NCBI RefSeq assembly: GCF_001434395.1
Contig: NZ_AZFS01000060.1
Coordinates: forward strand, 119,271-183,270
Direction of reading: 5' to 3'
Length of the DNA stretch: 64,000 bases
Origin: Levilactobacillus hammesii DSM 16381
GTDB lineage: Bacteria > Bacillota > Bacilli > Lactobacillales > Lactobacillaceae
Of this stretch, positions 46,432 through 56,045 are shown in pieces. Position 1 is the stretch's first letter. Every line of letters starts with the position of its first letter. Position numbers and translations under genes: made by a program. Under the pieces are notes generated by a model, which worked only from the letters and a program-made list of their open reading frames with translations, made no database searches and was not told the DNA's origin.

Positions 46432-47499
46432 ATGGAACCACGACACAGACCAAGAAGAAAGCGTCATCCCATACGGAATATTATTATCATTGTAATTCTA
46501 GCCTTACTGGCTGGGGGAACGGCGTATGGGATGCATAAGTATGAAAGCCTCAAGAACACCGTTAAGACCTCTTATAAGGCGTCTGGAGCGAAGAAACTCC
46601 GGAACGTGGATGCACAGCTATCGGGGAAGAAGCCCATTTCGATTTTGTTGATGGGAACCGATACGGGGGCTCTGGGACGGACCTTTGCCGGACGGACGGA
46701 TAGTATGATGGTGGTCACCATTAATCCGAAGACCGATAAGACCACGATCACGAGTATTCCACGGGATACGGCCATCACGATTCCGGGTTACGAAGACTAT
46801 GGGATCTCGAAGATCAATGCGGCTTACGCCTATGGGAAGTCCAAGACGGCCATCACCACGGTTCAACAGATGCTGAACGTGCCGATTGATTTCTATGCCA
46901 TCATTAACATGGGTGGGATGGAAAAAATTATTGATGAGGTCGGGGGCGTAACGGTGACGCCGACGCTGAGCTTTAGCTATGGTGGCTACACGTTTAAGAA
47001 GGGCGTTAAGACCCACATGAACGGGAAACAGGCCCTGGCTTACGCGCGGATGCGGGACGACGATCCACAGGGAGATTACGGTCGGCAAACGCGGCAGCGA
47101 AAGGTGATCATGGCCTTGCTGGCGAAGTCTGGCTCGGTTAGCACCTTGCTGAACGAGCAGTTTATTAGCTCACTGACGAAGCAGACACAGACCGACTTGA
47201 CCTTTAACGATCTGACGGCGCTGACCACGAATTACCTGTCGGCAACGAAGCATATCAAGACGACTCACCTGCAGGGAACGAGTGAGACCATTAACAGTCA
47301 AAGTATGGAAGTGGCCTCGAAATCCGAACTACAGCGAGTGACCAATTATATCCGAAATGGCTTAAGCCTGGCTTACAAGAAGACCGGGACGATTGCGGAT
47401 ATGAGTACGTCAGGAGCAACGACGACCAGTACAGATACGACAAATAGCGGTAACAGCGGGAACACCGGAGATTCGAATGGTGGGACTGGCGGTTACTAA
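46432..47499 (+). CDS. LytR-CpsA-Psr (LCP) wall polymer ligase 1
   Basis: 355 residues: basic cytoplasmic N-terminus, one membrane helix (about 16-34), then the extracellular LCP domain. The phosphate/pyrophosphate-binding residues appear in GRTDSMMVVTINP (R88, D90) and SIPRDTAITIPGY (R111), and later YARMRDDDPQGDYGRQTRQR. The C-terminus is a Ser/Thr/Gly/Asn-rich disordered tail. LCP enzymes move undecaprenyl-linked polymers onto peptidoglycan. It lies just before the EPS operon, which ends with a close paralogue. It has its own terminator, and its codon use looks like the housekeeping genes. Confidence 0.92.
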   Translation: MEPRHRPRRKRHPIRNIIIIVILALLAGGTAYGMHKYESLKNTVKTSYKASGAKKLRNVDAQLSGKKPISILLMGTDTGALGRTFAGRTDSMMVVTINPKTDKTTITSIPRDTAITIPGYEDYGISKINAAYAYGKSKTAITTVQQMLNVPIDFYAIINMGGMEKIIDEVGGVTVTPTLSFSYGGYTFKKGVKTHMNGKQALAYARMRDDDPQGDYGRQTRQRKVIMALLAKSGSVSTLLNEQFISSLTKQTQTDLTFNDLTALTTNYLSATKHIKTTHLQGTSETINSQSMEVASKSELQRVTNYIRNGLSLAYKKTGTIADMSTSGATTTSTDTTNSGNSGNTGDSNGGTGGY

Positions 47500-47515
47500 A
47501 TAATAATGATGCAAT

Positions 47516-47560
47516 CAAAAGGCACCCACTACAACGATCAGTTGTGGTGGGTGCCTTTTG
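47516..47560 (+). terminator. Intrinsic terminator of the first LCP gene
   Basis: A 20-bp stem (47516-47535 with 47541-47560) with a single G-U pair and loop GATCA, ending in TTTTG. Confidence 0.85.
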
Positions 47561-47817
47561 ACTTATCACGGGAAAACCGAACAAATTTAGACAAGGCGTG
47601 TCGGATGTGACAGGAAAAGCGTAATGAGAATGTATTAATTGCGGACAATATATTATAGTATAATAAGATGGTTGAACAATAATATTCTAGCTGTGATTAT
47701 ACAGTTATGCATAAATGTCATTGATATTAATTAACTTGAGTGATAACATTTCTCTTGTTGTCGTTTTTGAGTGGCTTTAGTAAGTTCGATAAACAAACTG
47801 TAGTGTTGGAGGAGAAT
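47561..47817 (+). promoter_or_regulatory. EPS operon upstream region with candidate promoters
   Basis: AT-rich. It has a perfect TATAAT at 47659-47664 lacking a well-spaced -35, and TTGAAC (47672-47677)-17 bp-GATTAT (47695-47700). No gene is visible. The start point cannot be fixed from sequence. Confidence 0.45.
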
Positions 47818-48615
47818 ATGGATTCAGAACAGACAATAAGTTTGATGCAGATTATAGGTATCTTGTGGAAACATTTGAAGATGATTGGTGTCACAACACT
47901 CGTGGTTTTCATAGCCACTATTTTTATCACTTTTTTTGTGATGACGCCTAAATACGAATCGACGACGGAAATTTTGGTCAACCGCAAGCTTTCGCCAGAA
48001 AATCAGGGAGCACAACTTCAACAGGTGCAGGCTGACGTTCAGATGATTAGTACATATAAGGATATCATTACCAGTCCAACCGTGTTGACCACGGTTAATA
48101 AGACGGTCAGCGACTATCCAGGCTATCCGGGTTCTATGGCAGGGATTAAGGACGCACTTAAGATCAGTAATGAAACCAACTCACAAGTTTTCTCGGTAAC
48201 GGCAACTGCGACAGATGCAAAGACGGCAGCTGCAATCGCTAATGAAACGGCTAAAGTTTTTAAGCAGAAAGTTGTGAAGATGATGAGCGTGAATAACGTT
48301 TCAATTGTCTCACGTGCAGTGCCAGATTACGACGCAGTGAGTCCTAGGAAAGCCTTGAATTTATTGGTTGGAATTGTTGCGGGGATACTATTGGGAATTA
48401 TGTTGGCTTTCATTCGAGAGGTGACCGATCGAACCGTCACCACGGAAGCGTTCTTGACGGATGAGTTGGGGTTAACCAGCTTGGGCGTGATCAGTGAGAT
48501 TGATCAGGTTGATGTGAAGAAAAGAATTGGTCACGTTCATCGCCCAGAATCTAGCGTATTGATTACTGATGGCAAGGGTGATGTCGAGACACGAGAACGG
48601 CGTAGAAGGGTGTAG
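47818..48615 (+). CDS. Wzz/CpsC-type chain-length regulator, BY-kinase modulator
   Basis: 265 residues from the ATG at 47818 (GGAGGAG upstream). Two membrane helices (about 24-44 and 180-200) flank the extracellular Wzz domain. After the second helix a short cytoplasmic tail ends in basic residues; this tail activates the partner kinase in Gram-positives. It controls EPS chain length and export with the kinase and phosphatase that follow. It begins the EPS operon. Confidence 0.9.
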   Translation: MDSEQTISLMQIIGILWKHLKMIGVTTLVVFIATIFITFFVMTPKYESTTEILVNRKLSPENQGAQLQQVQADVQMISTYKDIITSPTVLTTVNKTVSDYPGYPGSMAGIKDALKISNETNSQVFSVTATATDAKTAAAIANETAKVFKQKVVKMMSVNNVSIVSRAVPDYDAVSPRKALNLLVGIVAGILLGIMLAFIREVTDRTVTTEAFLTDELGLTSLGVISEIDQVDVKKRIGHVHRPESSVLITDGKGDVETRERRRRV

Positions 48616-48618
48616 GTG

Positions 48619-49380
48619 ATGACAATGGCATGGTTTAAGAGCCGGAAAAAGAAATTAGATGACACAAGCCTAAAGTATGGGGTTGGTCTGGTTACCTATA
48701 CTGATCCTGCAGGACAGATATCGGAACAGTTTAAAACGGTTCGAACCAACATCCAATTTTCCTCTTTGGGGAAGGACCTGAAGTCGGTTTTGTTTACATC
48801 CTCGGAACCCTCAGAAGGAAAATCGACCGTCAGTAACAACATGGCCGTCACTTGGGCCGATCAAGGAACCAAGGTTATTCTCGTTGATGCTGACTTGCGG
48901 CGACCAACTGTACATAAATCATTTAGCGTTAGCAATCGCGCGGGTCTGACCAACTATCTTTCACAGGCGATGGATTTAGCGGCTGTTATTCAGCCGACAA
49001 TTATCGATAATCTGGATGTGATTAGCAGTGGGCCGATCCCACCGAATCCGGCAGAACTGTTGGGTAGCGATCGTGTTCAGCAGTTGATCGATAAGCTAAG
49101 TGAAAAGTATGATTTAATCATTTTTGATGCGCCGCCAGTCAATACGGTGACAGATTCACAGTTATTGGCTGCTCGAACCGATGGCACTATTTTAGTTGTT
49201 CCACAAGGGATTGCTGATAAGAACGGTGTGCGGCGGGCTAAGCAATTGCTAGAGACAGTGCACGCCAATATTTTGGGTGCAGTGATGAATCGTGTAACGG
49301 CTCAGAAGTCTGAGGGCTATTACGGTGGTAGCTATTATGGTGGTAACTATGGTGGATATTATGGGACTGATGGTAAGTAA
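48619..49380 (+). CDS. CpsD-type tyrosine autokinase (BY-kinase)
   Basis: About 253 residues. Starts at 48616 (GTG), 48619 (ATG) and 48625 (ATG) are all possible; I favour 48619, 8 nt after AGAAGGG. Walker A SSEPSEGKST, Walker A' VILVDADLRRP and Walker B DLIIFDAPPV are all present. The C-terminus is a Tyr/Gly cluster (YYGGSYYGGNYGGYYG), the autophosphorylation site. It cycles with the Wzz-like activator and the PHP phosphatase to set polymer length and amount. Its stop overlaps the phosphatase start (TAATG). Confidence 0.93.
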   Translation: MTMAWFKSRKKKLDDTSLKYGVGLVTYTDPAGQISEQFKTVRTNIQFSSLGKDLKSVLFTSSEPSEGKSTVSNNMAVTWADQGTKVILVDADLRRPTVHKSFSVSNRAGLTNYLSQAMDLAAVIQPTIIDNLDVISSGPIPPNPAELLGSDRVQQLIDKLSEKYDLIIFDAPPVNTVTDSQLLAARTDGTILVVPQGIADKNGVRRAKQLLETVHANILGAVMNRVTAQKSEGYYGGSYYGGNYGGYYGTDGK

Positions 49381-50162
49381 TGGGATTAATTGATCTACAT
49401 TGTCATATTTTGCCGGGTGTTGACGATGGTTCGAAGGATATGGAGATGTCCTTGGAAATGGCACGAGTGGCTGTTAAACAAGGTATCTCGCATATTTTAG
49501 TGACACCGCATCATATGGATGGGATGTATCTGAACCATAAACAAGATGTCATTGCTAAAACAGATGCCTTCCAGGCTGCGTTGGACGCTACGGAAATACC
49601 GCTGACGGTGTTCCCGGGACAGGAGGTCCATTTGACTGGAGAGCTCCTAAAGGCGTTGGACGCGGATGATATTTTGTTTATGGATGAGGGTGGCCGGTAT
49701 TTGTTATTGGAATTGCCGCACAGTGGGATTCCAGAGTATACCGAAGACATGATCTTTGAGCTACAGGCACGGGGGATTACGCCAGTGATTGCGCATCCGG
49801 AAAGAAACCATGGCTTTCAAAAAGATCCGGACCGCCTGTATGATTTTGTTGAGATGGGATGTCTGACACAGCTTACAAGTAGTAGCTATCTCGGTATTTT
49901 CGGTGATAGCGTTAAGAATTTAACAGCAAAGATTATTAACGCCAACTTGGGATTTGCTTTTTCATCTGATGCGCATAACTTTGAGGGTCGTCGTTTCTTG
50001 ATGGATGCCGCATTTGATAAGCTAGTAGACCAGGTTGGGGAGCAGGGTGCACAGACGTTTAATGAAAATGCCAAAGCGATTGTTAATGGGGATGATGTCG
50101 TGATGCCGGAAGTGAAGAGAATTTCGGCGGTGAAGAAGAAACGGAGGTTCTGGTTGTTCTAA
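49380..50162 (+). CDS. CpsB-type PHP-family tyrosine phosphatase
   Basis: 260 residues. The PHP metal site is seen as DLHCHILPGVDDG (H7, H9), TPHH, AHPERN and SSDAHN. It dephosphorylates the BY-kinase tyrosine cluster in a manganese-dependent way. It overlaps the kinase by one base and the priming transferase by one base (TAATG), so the module is translationally coupled. Confidence 0.93.
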   Translation: MGLIDLHCHILPGVDDGSKDMEMSLEMARVAVKQGISHILVTPHHMDGMYLNHKQDVIAKTDAFQAALDATEIPLTVFPGQEVHLTGELLKALDADDILFMDEGGRYLLLELPHSGIPEYTEDMIFELQARGITPVIAHPERNHGFQKDPDRLYDFVEMGCLTQLTSSSYLGIFGDSVKNLTAKIINANLGFAFSSDAHNFEGRRFLMDAAFDKLVDQVGEQGAQTFNENAKAIVNGDDVVMPEVKRISAVKKKRRFWLF

Positions 50163-50830
50163 TGGAGTATAGCAATGAAAAGCTTAAATCCCTAGCGGTT
50201 GATGTTCAGTATGAACAGCACCGATACATATATCGAGTTGGTAAACGAATTTTTGATTTCGTAGCGAGCTTGATTGGTCTAGCAGTATTGTCACCGGTTT
50301 TTCTAATTGTAGCGACAGCTATTAAATTAGAGGATCCCGTTGGACCAGTTTTTTATGCACAAGTACGGTTGGGCAAGCACCAGCAAAAGTTTAAAATGTA
50401 TAAATTTCGATCAATGGTTGTTGATGCCGATAAAAAACTGAAGAAGTTATTGAAACTTAATGATGTTGATGGCGCAATGTTTAAAATGAGGGAAGATCCA
50501 CGCGTGACGACTGTGGGTCGTTTTATTCGTAAATATAGTTTGGATGAATTGCCTCAATTAGTAAACGTGCTATTGGGGCAGATGAGTCTAGTAGGGCCGC
50601 GTCCACCTCTGCCACGTGAGGTTGCAGAGTATACGGATTATGATAAGCAACGGTTAATTGTGAAACCAGGATGTACAGGTCTATGGCAGGTTACCGTCAG
50701 AAATAATGCTAGTTTTGATGAGATGCTCCGTCTAGATTTGGCTTATATAAGTCATCGTGGAATTAGGTTTGATTTATGGATACTCATACATACTGTATTT
50801 GTTTTTTTTAAACCCAATGGTGCATACTAG
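50162..50830 (+). CDS. Priming sugar-phosphate transferase (EpsE/WbaP-like)
   Basis: 222 residues, the short form with a single reentrant/monotopic N-terminal helix (about 28-50, DFVASLIGLAVLSPVFLIVA). Catalytic-core motifs: KFKMYKFRSM, DELPQLVNVLLGQMSLVGPR and PGCTGLWQV. It transfers a hexose-1-phosphate (often galactose or glucose) from UDP-sugar to undecaprenyl phosphate, the first step of EPS repeat synthesis. From here on the DNA becomes clearly AT-richer. Confidence 0.94.
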   Translation: MEYSNEKLKSLAVDVQYEQHRYIYRVGKRIFDFVASLIGLAVLSPVFLIVATAIKLEDPVGPVFYAQVRLGKHQQKFKMYKFRSMVVDADKKLKKLLKLNDVDGAMFKMREDPRVTTVGRFIRKYSLDELPQLVNVLLGQMSLVGPRPPLPREVAEYTDYDKQRLIVKPGCTGLWQVTVRNNASFDEMLRLDLAYISHRGIRFDLWILIHTVFVFFKPNGAY

Positions 50831-50840
50831 CTTTGAAGGA

Positions 50841-51629
50841 GTGCTAATTATTAAAGTAAAAATTTTAGTGGCAGCCCATAAGGCTTTTCCGATGCCAGAT
50901 GATAAGACCTTATATTTGCCTGTCTTGGTTGGGGCAAAGCAAAATTATCGTTCGGGAATTACTTATCAACGGGATGATGAAGGGAAAAATATTTCTTATA
51001 AAAATACTAATTATAATGAATTGACAGCAGTTTACTGGGCATGGAAAAATTTAACAGGGGTAGATGCGATTGGCTTAGTGCATTATAGAAGAATGTTCTT
51101 CTTAAAACGATCCCGAAAATTAGAGGATGTTTTGAAACTTTCGGATGTAACGCACATGCTAGAAAAGTACGATGTCGTTTTGCCTAATGTACGAAAGTAT
51201 TATATTGAATCTAATTATTCTCATTACGTGCATGCTCATGAAAAAATGCCCCTGTTAAAGCTACGTGAAGTAATATCTGATACATGCCCAGATTATTTAA
51301 TTAGTTTTGATGATGTTATGAGAAGACGTCAGGCTCATATGTTTAACATGTTCATAATGAAGCGCGAAAAATTTGATGATTATTGTAAGTGGATTTTTGA
51401 GGTCTTGCATCAATTAGAGATTAGAATTGACATTAGTGGTTATTCCGATCAGGAGAAGAGGGTTTTTGGCTACCTTTCTGAATTACTTATGGACGTGTGG
51501 ATAGATAAAAATGAAATTAATTATGGAGAGGTTCAATGGAGACAATTGGGTAAGCGACATCCAGTTAAAAAAGTTTTCTTTTTTATGCTTCGAAAGTTAA
51601 ATTTAGGTGGGAAGGTAACTCATTTTTAA
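50841..51629 (+). CDS. DUF4422 family glycosyltransferase
   Basis: About 260 residues. The N-terminus KVKILVAAHKAFPMPDDKTL and the central IGLVHYRRMF are hallmarks of DUF4422 EPS/capsule transferases. The start is odd. GAAGGAG (50835-50841) is an excellent ribosome-binding site, but the only nearby canonical start, GTG at 50841, lies inside it. The codon at the right distance is ATT at 50850 (or 50847). An ATG at 50817 overlaps the preceding gene and lacks a site. I list the GTG, but initiation at ATT is plausible. The acceptor and donor sugar are unknown. Confidence 0.8.
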   Translation: MLIIKVKILVAAHKAFPMPDDKTLYLPVLVGAKQNYRSGITYQRDDEGKNISYKNTNYNELTAVYWAWKNLTGVDAIGLVHYRRMFFLKRSRKLEDVLKLSDVTHMLEKYDVVLPNVRKYYIESNYSHYVHAHEKMPLLKLREVISDTCPDYLISFDDVMRRRQAHMFNMFIMKREKFDDYCKWIFEVLHQLEIRIDISGYSDQEKRVFGYLSELLMDVWIDKNEINYGEVQWRQLGKRHPVKKVFFFMLRKLNLGGKVTHF

Positions 51630-51658
51630 ATTGGTTTTATTATGTATGGAGGAAATGT

Positions 51659-52777
51659 ATGAAAAGAATTTTAGTTGTGGGAGATTATCAAAAAGGAAGT
51701 GGACTAACTGGATATATTATGTCCTTATACTCCCAAATGGCCTCCACTGATAAATATGAGATTAGTTGCTTATCTTATTCGGGGAAAAAGAATATGGATA
51801 GGATTATATGCAATAAATCTTGGCAAAAATTCGATGTTGTACCAATTACGCAAGATATTCTTTTGCATATTCTTCAAATGAGAGCTTTTTTTAAGGAACA
51901 TTCTTCTAGTTTTGACATAATCCACTTTAACTACTCTGCTTCGTGGAATTTTTTTGGAGTTTTATTTGCAAAAATGTACACTAATGCGAAAATCGTTGTA
52001 CAAAGCCACAATGTTTATTACAGTAAGACTCCGACGATTTTTCAAAAGATTTTACTGGGATTGGTTAATCGCTTTGGTAGGATGATCTTTAAAAGATGTA
52101 GTAATGTGATGTTGGCGGTATCAGTTGATGCGGCTAACTGGATGTTTGGGAGTTCAAAAAGGGTTGGCATTTTAAAGAATGGCATAGATGCCCAGAAATT
52201 TTTGTATGATGAGAGTAAGAGGAAAAGCCTCAGGTTGGAGAATAGTTATACAGAGGATGACTTATTAATCGGTTTTGTCGGTACTTTGGAAGAAAGGAAA
52301 AATCCGATTTTTGCGATCAAGCTGATTGAAAGGTTATCGGATGTAAATTCCAATTATAAATTGTGTATGTTTGGCAGAGGACCTATGTATGAAGAATTAA
52401 AGAGAATTGTCCATCGCCGATCCTTAGAGAATCAAGTTTGTTTCTTTGGTGTTGTGGAAAATTTAAATGAATGGTATTCAGCATTAGACGAGTTTATTTT
52501 TCCGTCTAAAACAGAAGGATTTGGTTACGCATTGTTAGAGGCGCAGGCAAATGGATTGCCTTCTATTTGTTCTAAGAATATACCGGTTGAGGTTCAGCTG
52601 ACAGATACCGTCAGAGAAATTTCAATTGATAAGATTGATGACTGGGTTAATGAGATTACTGAATCCAGATCCGCACGGGCTGAAAACTCCAAAAGGAATA
52701 TAAAGACAATTGAAAATGCCGGATACACAATTAGAATGATGGCGGAATCATTTGGGAAAATGATAGACAGTCTTTGA
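51659..52777 (+). CDS. GT4-type glycosyltransferase 1
   Basis: 372 residues, GT-B fold. N-terminal KRILVVGDYQKGSGLTGYIM; the C-terminal nucleotide-sugar site has GFVGTLEERKNP and FPSKTEGFGYALLEAQANGLP, with the EX7E motif (E-GFGYALL-E). It adds a sugar to the lipid-linked EPS unit. TGGAGG precedes the ATG. Sugar specificity cannot be read. Confidence 0.88.
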   Translation: MKRILVVGDYQKGSGLTGYIMSLYSQMASTDKYEISCLSYSGKKNMDRIICNKSWQKFDVVPITQDILLHILQMRAFFKEHSSSFDIIHFNYSASWNFFGVLFAKMYTNAKIVVQSHNVYYSKTPTIFQKILLGLVNRFGRMIFKRCSNVMLAVSVDAANWMFGSSKRVGILKNGIDAQKFLYDESKRKSLRLENSYTEDDLLIGFVGTLEERKNPIFAIKLIERLSDVNSNYKLCMFGRGPMYEELKRIVHRRSLENQVCFFGVVENLNEWYSALDEFIFPSKTEGFGYALLEAQANGLPSICSKNIPVEVQLTDTVREISIDKIDDWVNEITESRSARAENSKRNIKTIENAGYTIRMMAESFGKMIDSL

Positions 52778-52796
52778 GGGAAATGAGTGAATCAGT

Positions 52797-53897
52797 ATGA
52801 AGAAGATATTGTTAATTGGTATGACAAGTGGCGTTGGTGGGATTGAAACCTTTATTATGAATTTACTAGATAGAGTCGATAGAAGTAAATATTCTATCGA
52901 CTTATTACTTTTTCAAGATGTGGATGAAAAATTTTCTAAGAATATAAAAAAAGCCCGTCATGTATTTAAAGTGCGGTCTGTGCGACATCATCCAATAGGC
53001 TGGTTTTTTGATATTATTAAATTTTATTTCACACATAAATATGACATCGTACATGCTAATGAGTGTTCGGCAAAGACCTTTCTATATTGCTGGCCAATTA
53101 TTTTTCAGAAGAATGTAAGATTTATTGTTCATAGTCACAATGGTAGTGATTCTGGCAAATTCATGCATTTCTTTATGCGTCCCATACAACAGATCTTTAC
53201 GACTGATAGATGGAGTTGCTCAACAGAGGCCAGTAAATGGATGTTTGGGAAAGAATTTATGAATAAGTATCATGTGGTAGACATTAAGAATGGTATTGAC
53301 GTGTCTAAATATCGTTTTTCGAAAACGATTCGAGATAATTATAGAAATAGACTACATGTTGATTCTAACACGGTAGTTGTTGGTAGTATTGCAAGATTAG
53401 AAGAACAAAAGAATCATGCTTTCTTGTTGAAGATTTTTAAGAATTATCTTGATAGAAATCCAAACTCCCTTTTGCTAATTGCAGGAGAAGGCTCTTTAAA
53501 GAAGCAGTTGGTAAATGAGACTGGAGATTTGGGTATAAAAAGTAGAGTGAAGTTTCTGGGGAATAGAAATGATATTCCCAACTTACTTCAAGCGATGGAT
53601 ATTTTGATGATGCCATCTTTATATGAAGGGATGCCCTTTATTGGTATGGAGGCACAGGCAGCAGGTATTCCTATTGTTGCTTCAGATTCTGTTGACCATG
53701 ATTTGAATATTACAAATCAAGTAACATTTCTAAAGCTGAGTGATCCAGTGAGTGTATGGTGTGATCAGATGAATAGTTCGCTTAAAAATAGTGTTGATCG
53801 TGAAGATTTTGAATTATTCAAGTCATGTTTTTTGAAGGAAGGGTATTTGATAAGCTACACAATTGATAAGATTGAAAAAGAATACGACTTAGCTTAG
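52797..53897 (+). CDS. GT4-type glycosyltransferase 2
   Basis: 366 residues, GT-B fold. N-terminal LLIGMTSGVGGIETFIMNLL, C-terminal GSIARLEEQKNH and MPSLYEGMPFIGMEAQAAGIP with the EX7E arrangement. It resembles CapM/EpsF-like transferases. It follows the previous transferase after 19 nt; both are AT-rich with similar codon use, and probably came as one cassette. Confidence 0.88.
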   Translation: MKKILLIGMTSGVGGIETFIMNLLDRVDRSKYSIDLLLFQDVDEKFSKNIKKARHVFKVRSVRHHPIGWFFDIIKFYFTHKYDIVHANECSAKTFLYCWPIIFQKNVRFIVHSHNGSDSGKFMHFFMRPIQQIFTTDRWSCSTEASKWMFGKEFMNKYHVVDIKNGIDVSKYRFSKTIRDNYRNRLHVDSNTVVVGSIARLEEQKNHAFLLKIFKNYLDRNPNSLLLIAGEGSLKKQLVNETGDLGIKSRVKFLGNRNDIPNLLQAMDILMMPSLYEGMPFIGMEAQAAGIPIVASDSVDHDLNITNQVTFLKLSDPVSVWCDQMNSSLKNSVDREDFELFKSCFLKEGYLISYTIDKIEKEYDLA

Positions 53898-53923
53898 ATT
53901 CAGTTTTATTAAAGGAGAGCCTT

Positions 53924-55066
53924 ATGAAAATAAAGCAGTATGTAAAGCCACTACTAACACTAATAATAAAGCTTTTTTGGATATTTCCAATTAAAAAAAA
54001 TAAAATACTATTTTCTGCATTTTCGGCTCGCTCTTTTTCTGATAATCCTAAGTATATTGCTAAGCAAGTGATTGATGAAAACTTGAAAGTCGATTGTGTC
54101 TTTGTTTTAAGAGCTCCCGGAGAAGTGACTTTGCCCGATGGCATAAGAAGTGTGAAGTATAACACTCTACGCTTTTTATACGAGTTGGCTACATCAAAAA
54201 TATGGGTAGATAACACACGTAAACAAAACTTCGTTGTGAAGAGACGGGGTCAGGTATACATTCAGACTTGGCACGGATCGATTCCATTTAAAAAAATTGA
54301 AAAGGATATTGAAAGTACACTATCTGATAAGTATATAAAAACAGCTCAGCGTGATTCAAAAATGATCGACTATCTATTGACGAACAGTTCTTTTGGAAAA
54401 GAGATATGTAGAAACGCGTTTTGGTATGATGGAGAAATTAGAACTACCGGAACGCCCAGAGTAGATAAGTTGTTAACCGAAAGTGCTAATTTGAGGATGC
54501 AGGCCATCAACGCCTTGAGATTGGATCCAAAGACGCATTATGTACTCTATGCCCCTACTTTCAGAGATAACGGTGATACCCGTATTTATAGAATTGATTT
54601 TAAGAGAATTTCGCAAATATTTGCTGACAGGTTTGGTGGTGAATGGAAAATCATTTTAAAGCTGCATCCGAATATTAAAGATATTGGTCTAGGGCTTGAT
54701 GGTGTCATTGATGCTACTTCATTTCCTGATATAATTGAGCTTTATTCGGTTGCCAGTGTACTTGTTACTGATTATTCATCAGCTATGTTTGATTTTTCTT
54801 TGACCAAGAAACCAGTTTTCTTACTGATGGAGGATTGGAAATCCTTTTCAAAGATTAGATCGACATACTTTAGGAGAGAGAAACTGCCATTTCCAGTTGC
54901 AAATAATATTGATGAATTAAGTGAAAAGATAAATGATTTCGATGCAAATGTCTATGCTTTGAAGCTGAGAAGGTTTTATGGAAAGCTGAGTATAGTGGAG
55001 GATGGTTTAGCAAGCCATCGTGTGGTTTCTCTCATGAGAAATGTTATTTCAGATAGTAATCGGTAA
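53924..55066 (+). CDS. CDP-glycerol glycerophosphotransferase (TagF/TagB-like)
   Basis: 380 residues. Family motifs: QTWHGSIPFKKIEKD (H117 region), TGTPRVDKLL, LYAPTFRD, LKLHPNI and VTDYSSAMFDF. Relatives transfer glycerol phosphate (or ribitol phosphate) from the CDP-activated form to a carbohydrate or to teichoic-acid linkage units. In an EPS operon this suggests a glycerol-phosphate side group or backbone. No cytidylyltransferase (TagD-like) is present in the cluster, so the donor would come from another locus. A short hydrophobic N-terminus may bind the membrane. Site AAAGGAG. Confidence 0.85.
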   Translation: MKIKQYVKPLLTLIIKLFWIFPIKKNKILFSAFSARSFSDNPKYIAKQVIDENLKVDCVFVLRAPGEVTLPDGIRSVKYNTLRFLYELATSKIWVDNTRKQNFVVKRRGQVYIQTWHGSIPFKKIEKDIESTLSDKYIKTAQRDSKMIDYLLTNSSFGKEICRNAFWYDGEIRTTGTPRVDKLLTESANLRMQAINALRLDPKTHYVLYAPTFRDNGDTRIYRIDFKRISQIFADRFGGEWKIILKLHPNIKDIGLGLDGVIDATSFPDIIELYSVASVLVTDYSSAMFDFSLTKKPVFLLMEDWKSFSKIRSTYFRREKLPFPVANNIDELSEKINDFDANVYALKLRRFYGKLSIVEDGLASHRVVSLMRNVISDSNR

Positions 55067-55094
55067 TGTAAATTTAAAAGAGGGGGGATATGTT

Positions 55095-55982
55095 GTGAAA
55101 AGAGTAGTGGCAATTGTAGTTACGTATAATAGAGTGGAATATCTCAAAGAGTGTGTAAGAGCAATCTTGAAGCAGAATAGTCCAGTTAGTGAAGTGTTGG
55201 TTATTGATAATCATAGTTCTGACGATACGCAAGATTATATGGAAAGTATTGCAGATAATCATTTCCGTGTGAATTATGTTAGGCTTTCGAAAAATATTGG
55301 TGGATCCGGCGGATTCTTTGAAGGAATCAAGCATTCAATGAGTCTTAACCCGGATTATCTTTGGATTATGGATGATGATACTATTGCAGACCAAAATACA
55401 CTTAGCAGGCTTTTAGATGCAGACCGAGTGTTGGATTCAGATTGGGGATTTCTTTCAAGTAATGTTCGGTGGAAAGATGGTACCTCTGCCAAAATGAATC
55501 AACTGATGCCTGAAAAATTTTGGTCTGAGAAGGTTGATGATGGATTAATTGCGGTTAGATCGGGTACGTTTGTTTCGGTTTTAGTTAAATCTACTGATGT
55601 AAAAAAGTATGGGCTGCCAATTCCTGAATTTTTTATTTGGGGAGATGATACGGAGTACACACAAAGAATGAGTAGTGATCATCAGGGATATTTTGTTGCG
55701 AATAGTCATGTAGTTCATAAAACACAACAGAATCTGAATGTGGATATTATAAATGAAAAAATAGAAAAAAAGCTAGCTAGATACTTTTACAGTTATCGCA
55801 ACTCTTTTTATAATTCTAGAATGGAAAATAGGGGATGGATCTTCTTCTTTAAATCATTGGTTACACTCACTAGGCTAATTAAATCTAACGATCGTTTGAA
55901 ATGGAAGAAAATAGGAATGTTATGTAAAGGTTTATACAAAGGAGCCTTCTTTAATCCCGAAATTCGGTTTTATCGAAGCTAA
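55095..55982 (+). CDS. GT2 glycosyltransferase, possible galactofuranosyltransferase
   Basis: 295 residues from GTG at 55095, 7 nt after AGGGGGG. GT-A fold: VAIVVTYNRVEYLKECV, VIDNHSSDDT, the acidic WIMDDDTI (DxD) and FFIWGDDTEYTQRM. This DDD plus WGDDxE pattern resembles GlfT/WbbL-like transferases that use UDP-galactofuranose or dTDP-rhamnose. The mutase gene three positions later makes galactofuranose the better guess. The specificity is inference. Confidence 0.8.
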   Translation: MKRVVAIVVTYNRVEYLKECVRAILKQNSPVSEVLVIDNHSSDDTQDYMESIADNHFRVNYVRLSKNIGGSGGFFEGIKHSMSLNPDYLWIMDDDTIADQNTLSRLLDADRVLDSDWGFLSSNVRWKDGTSAKMNQLMPEKFWSEKVDDGLIAVRSGTFVSVLVKSTDVKKYGLPIPEFFIWGDDTEYTQRMSSDHQGYFVANSHVVHKTQQNLNVDIINEKIEKKLARYFYSYRNSFYNSRMENRGWIFFFKSLVTLTRLIKSNDRLKWKKIGMLCKGLYKGAFFNPEIRFYRS

Positions 55983-56045
55983 GATGAGTAGATTTATTCC
56001 GTGAGCATGATATAAAGCCGATCATTTTATTGAAGGAGGTAGCAA

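Noticed and set aside
53924-55066. Teichoic-acid locus instead of an EPS locus
   Set aside because: Only one TagF/TagB-like gene is present; Wzx, Wzy, the CpsBCD module and glf show a Wzy-dependent EPS operon.
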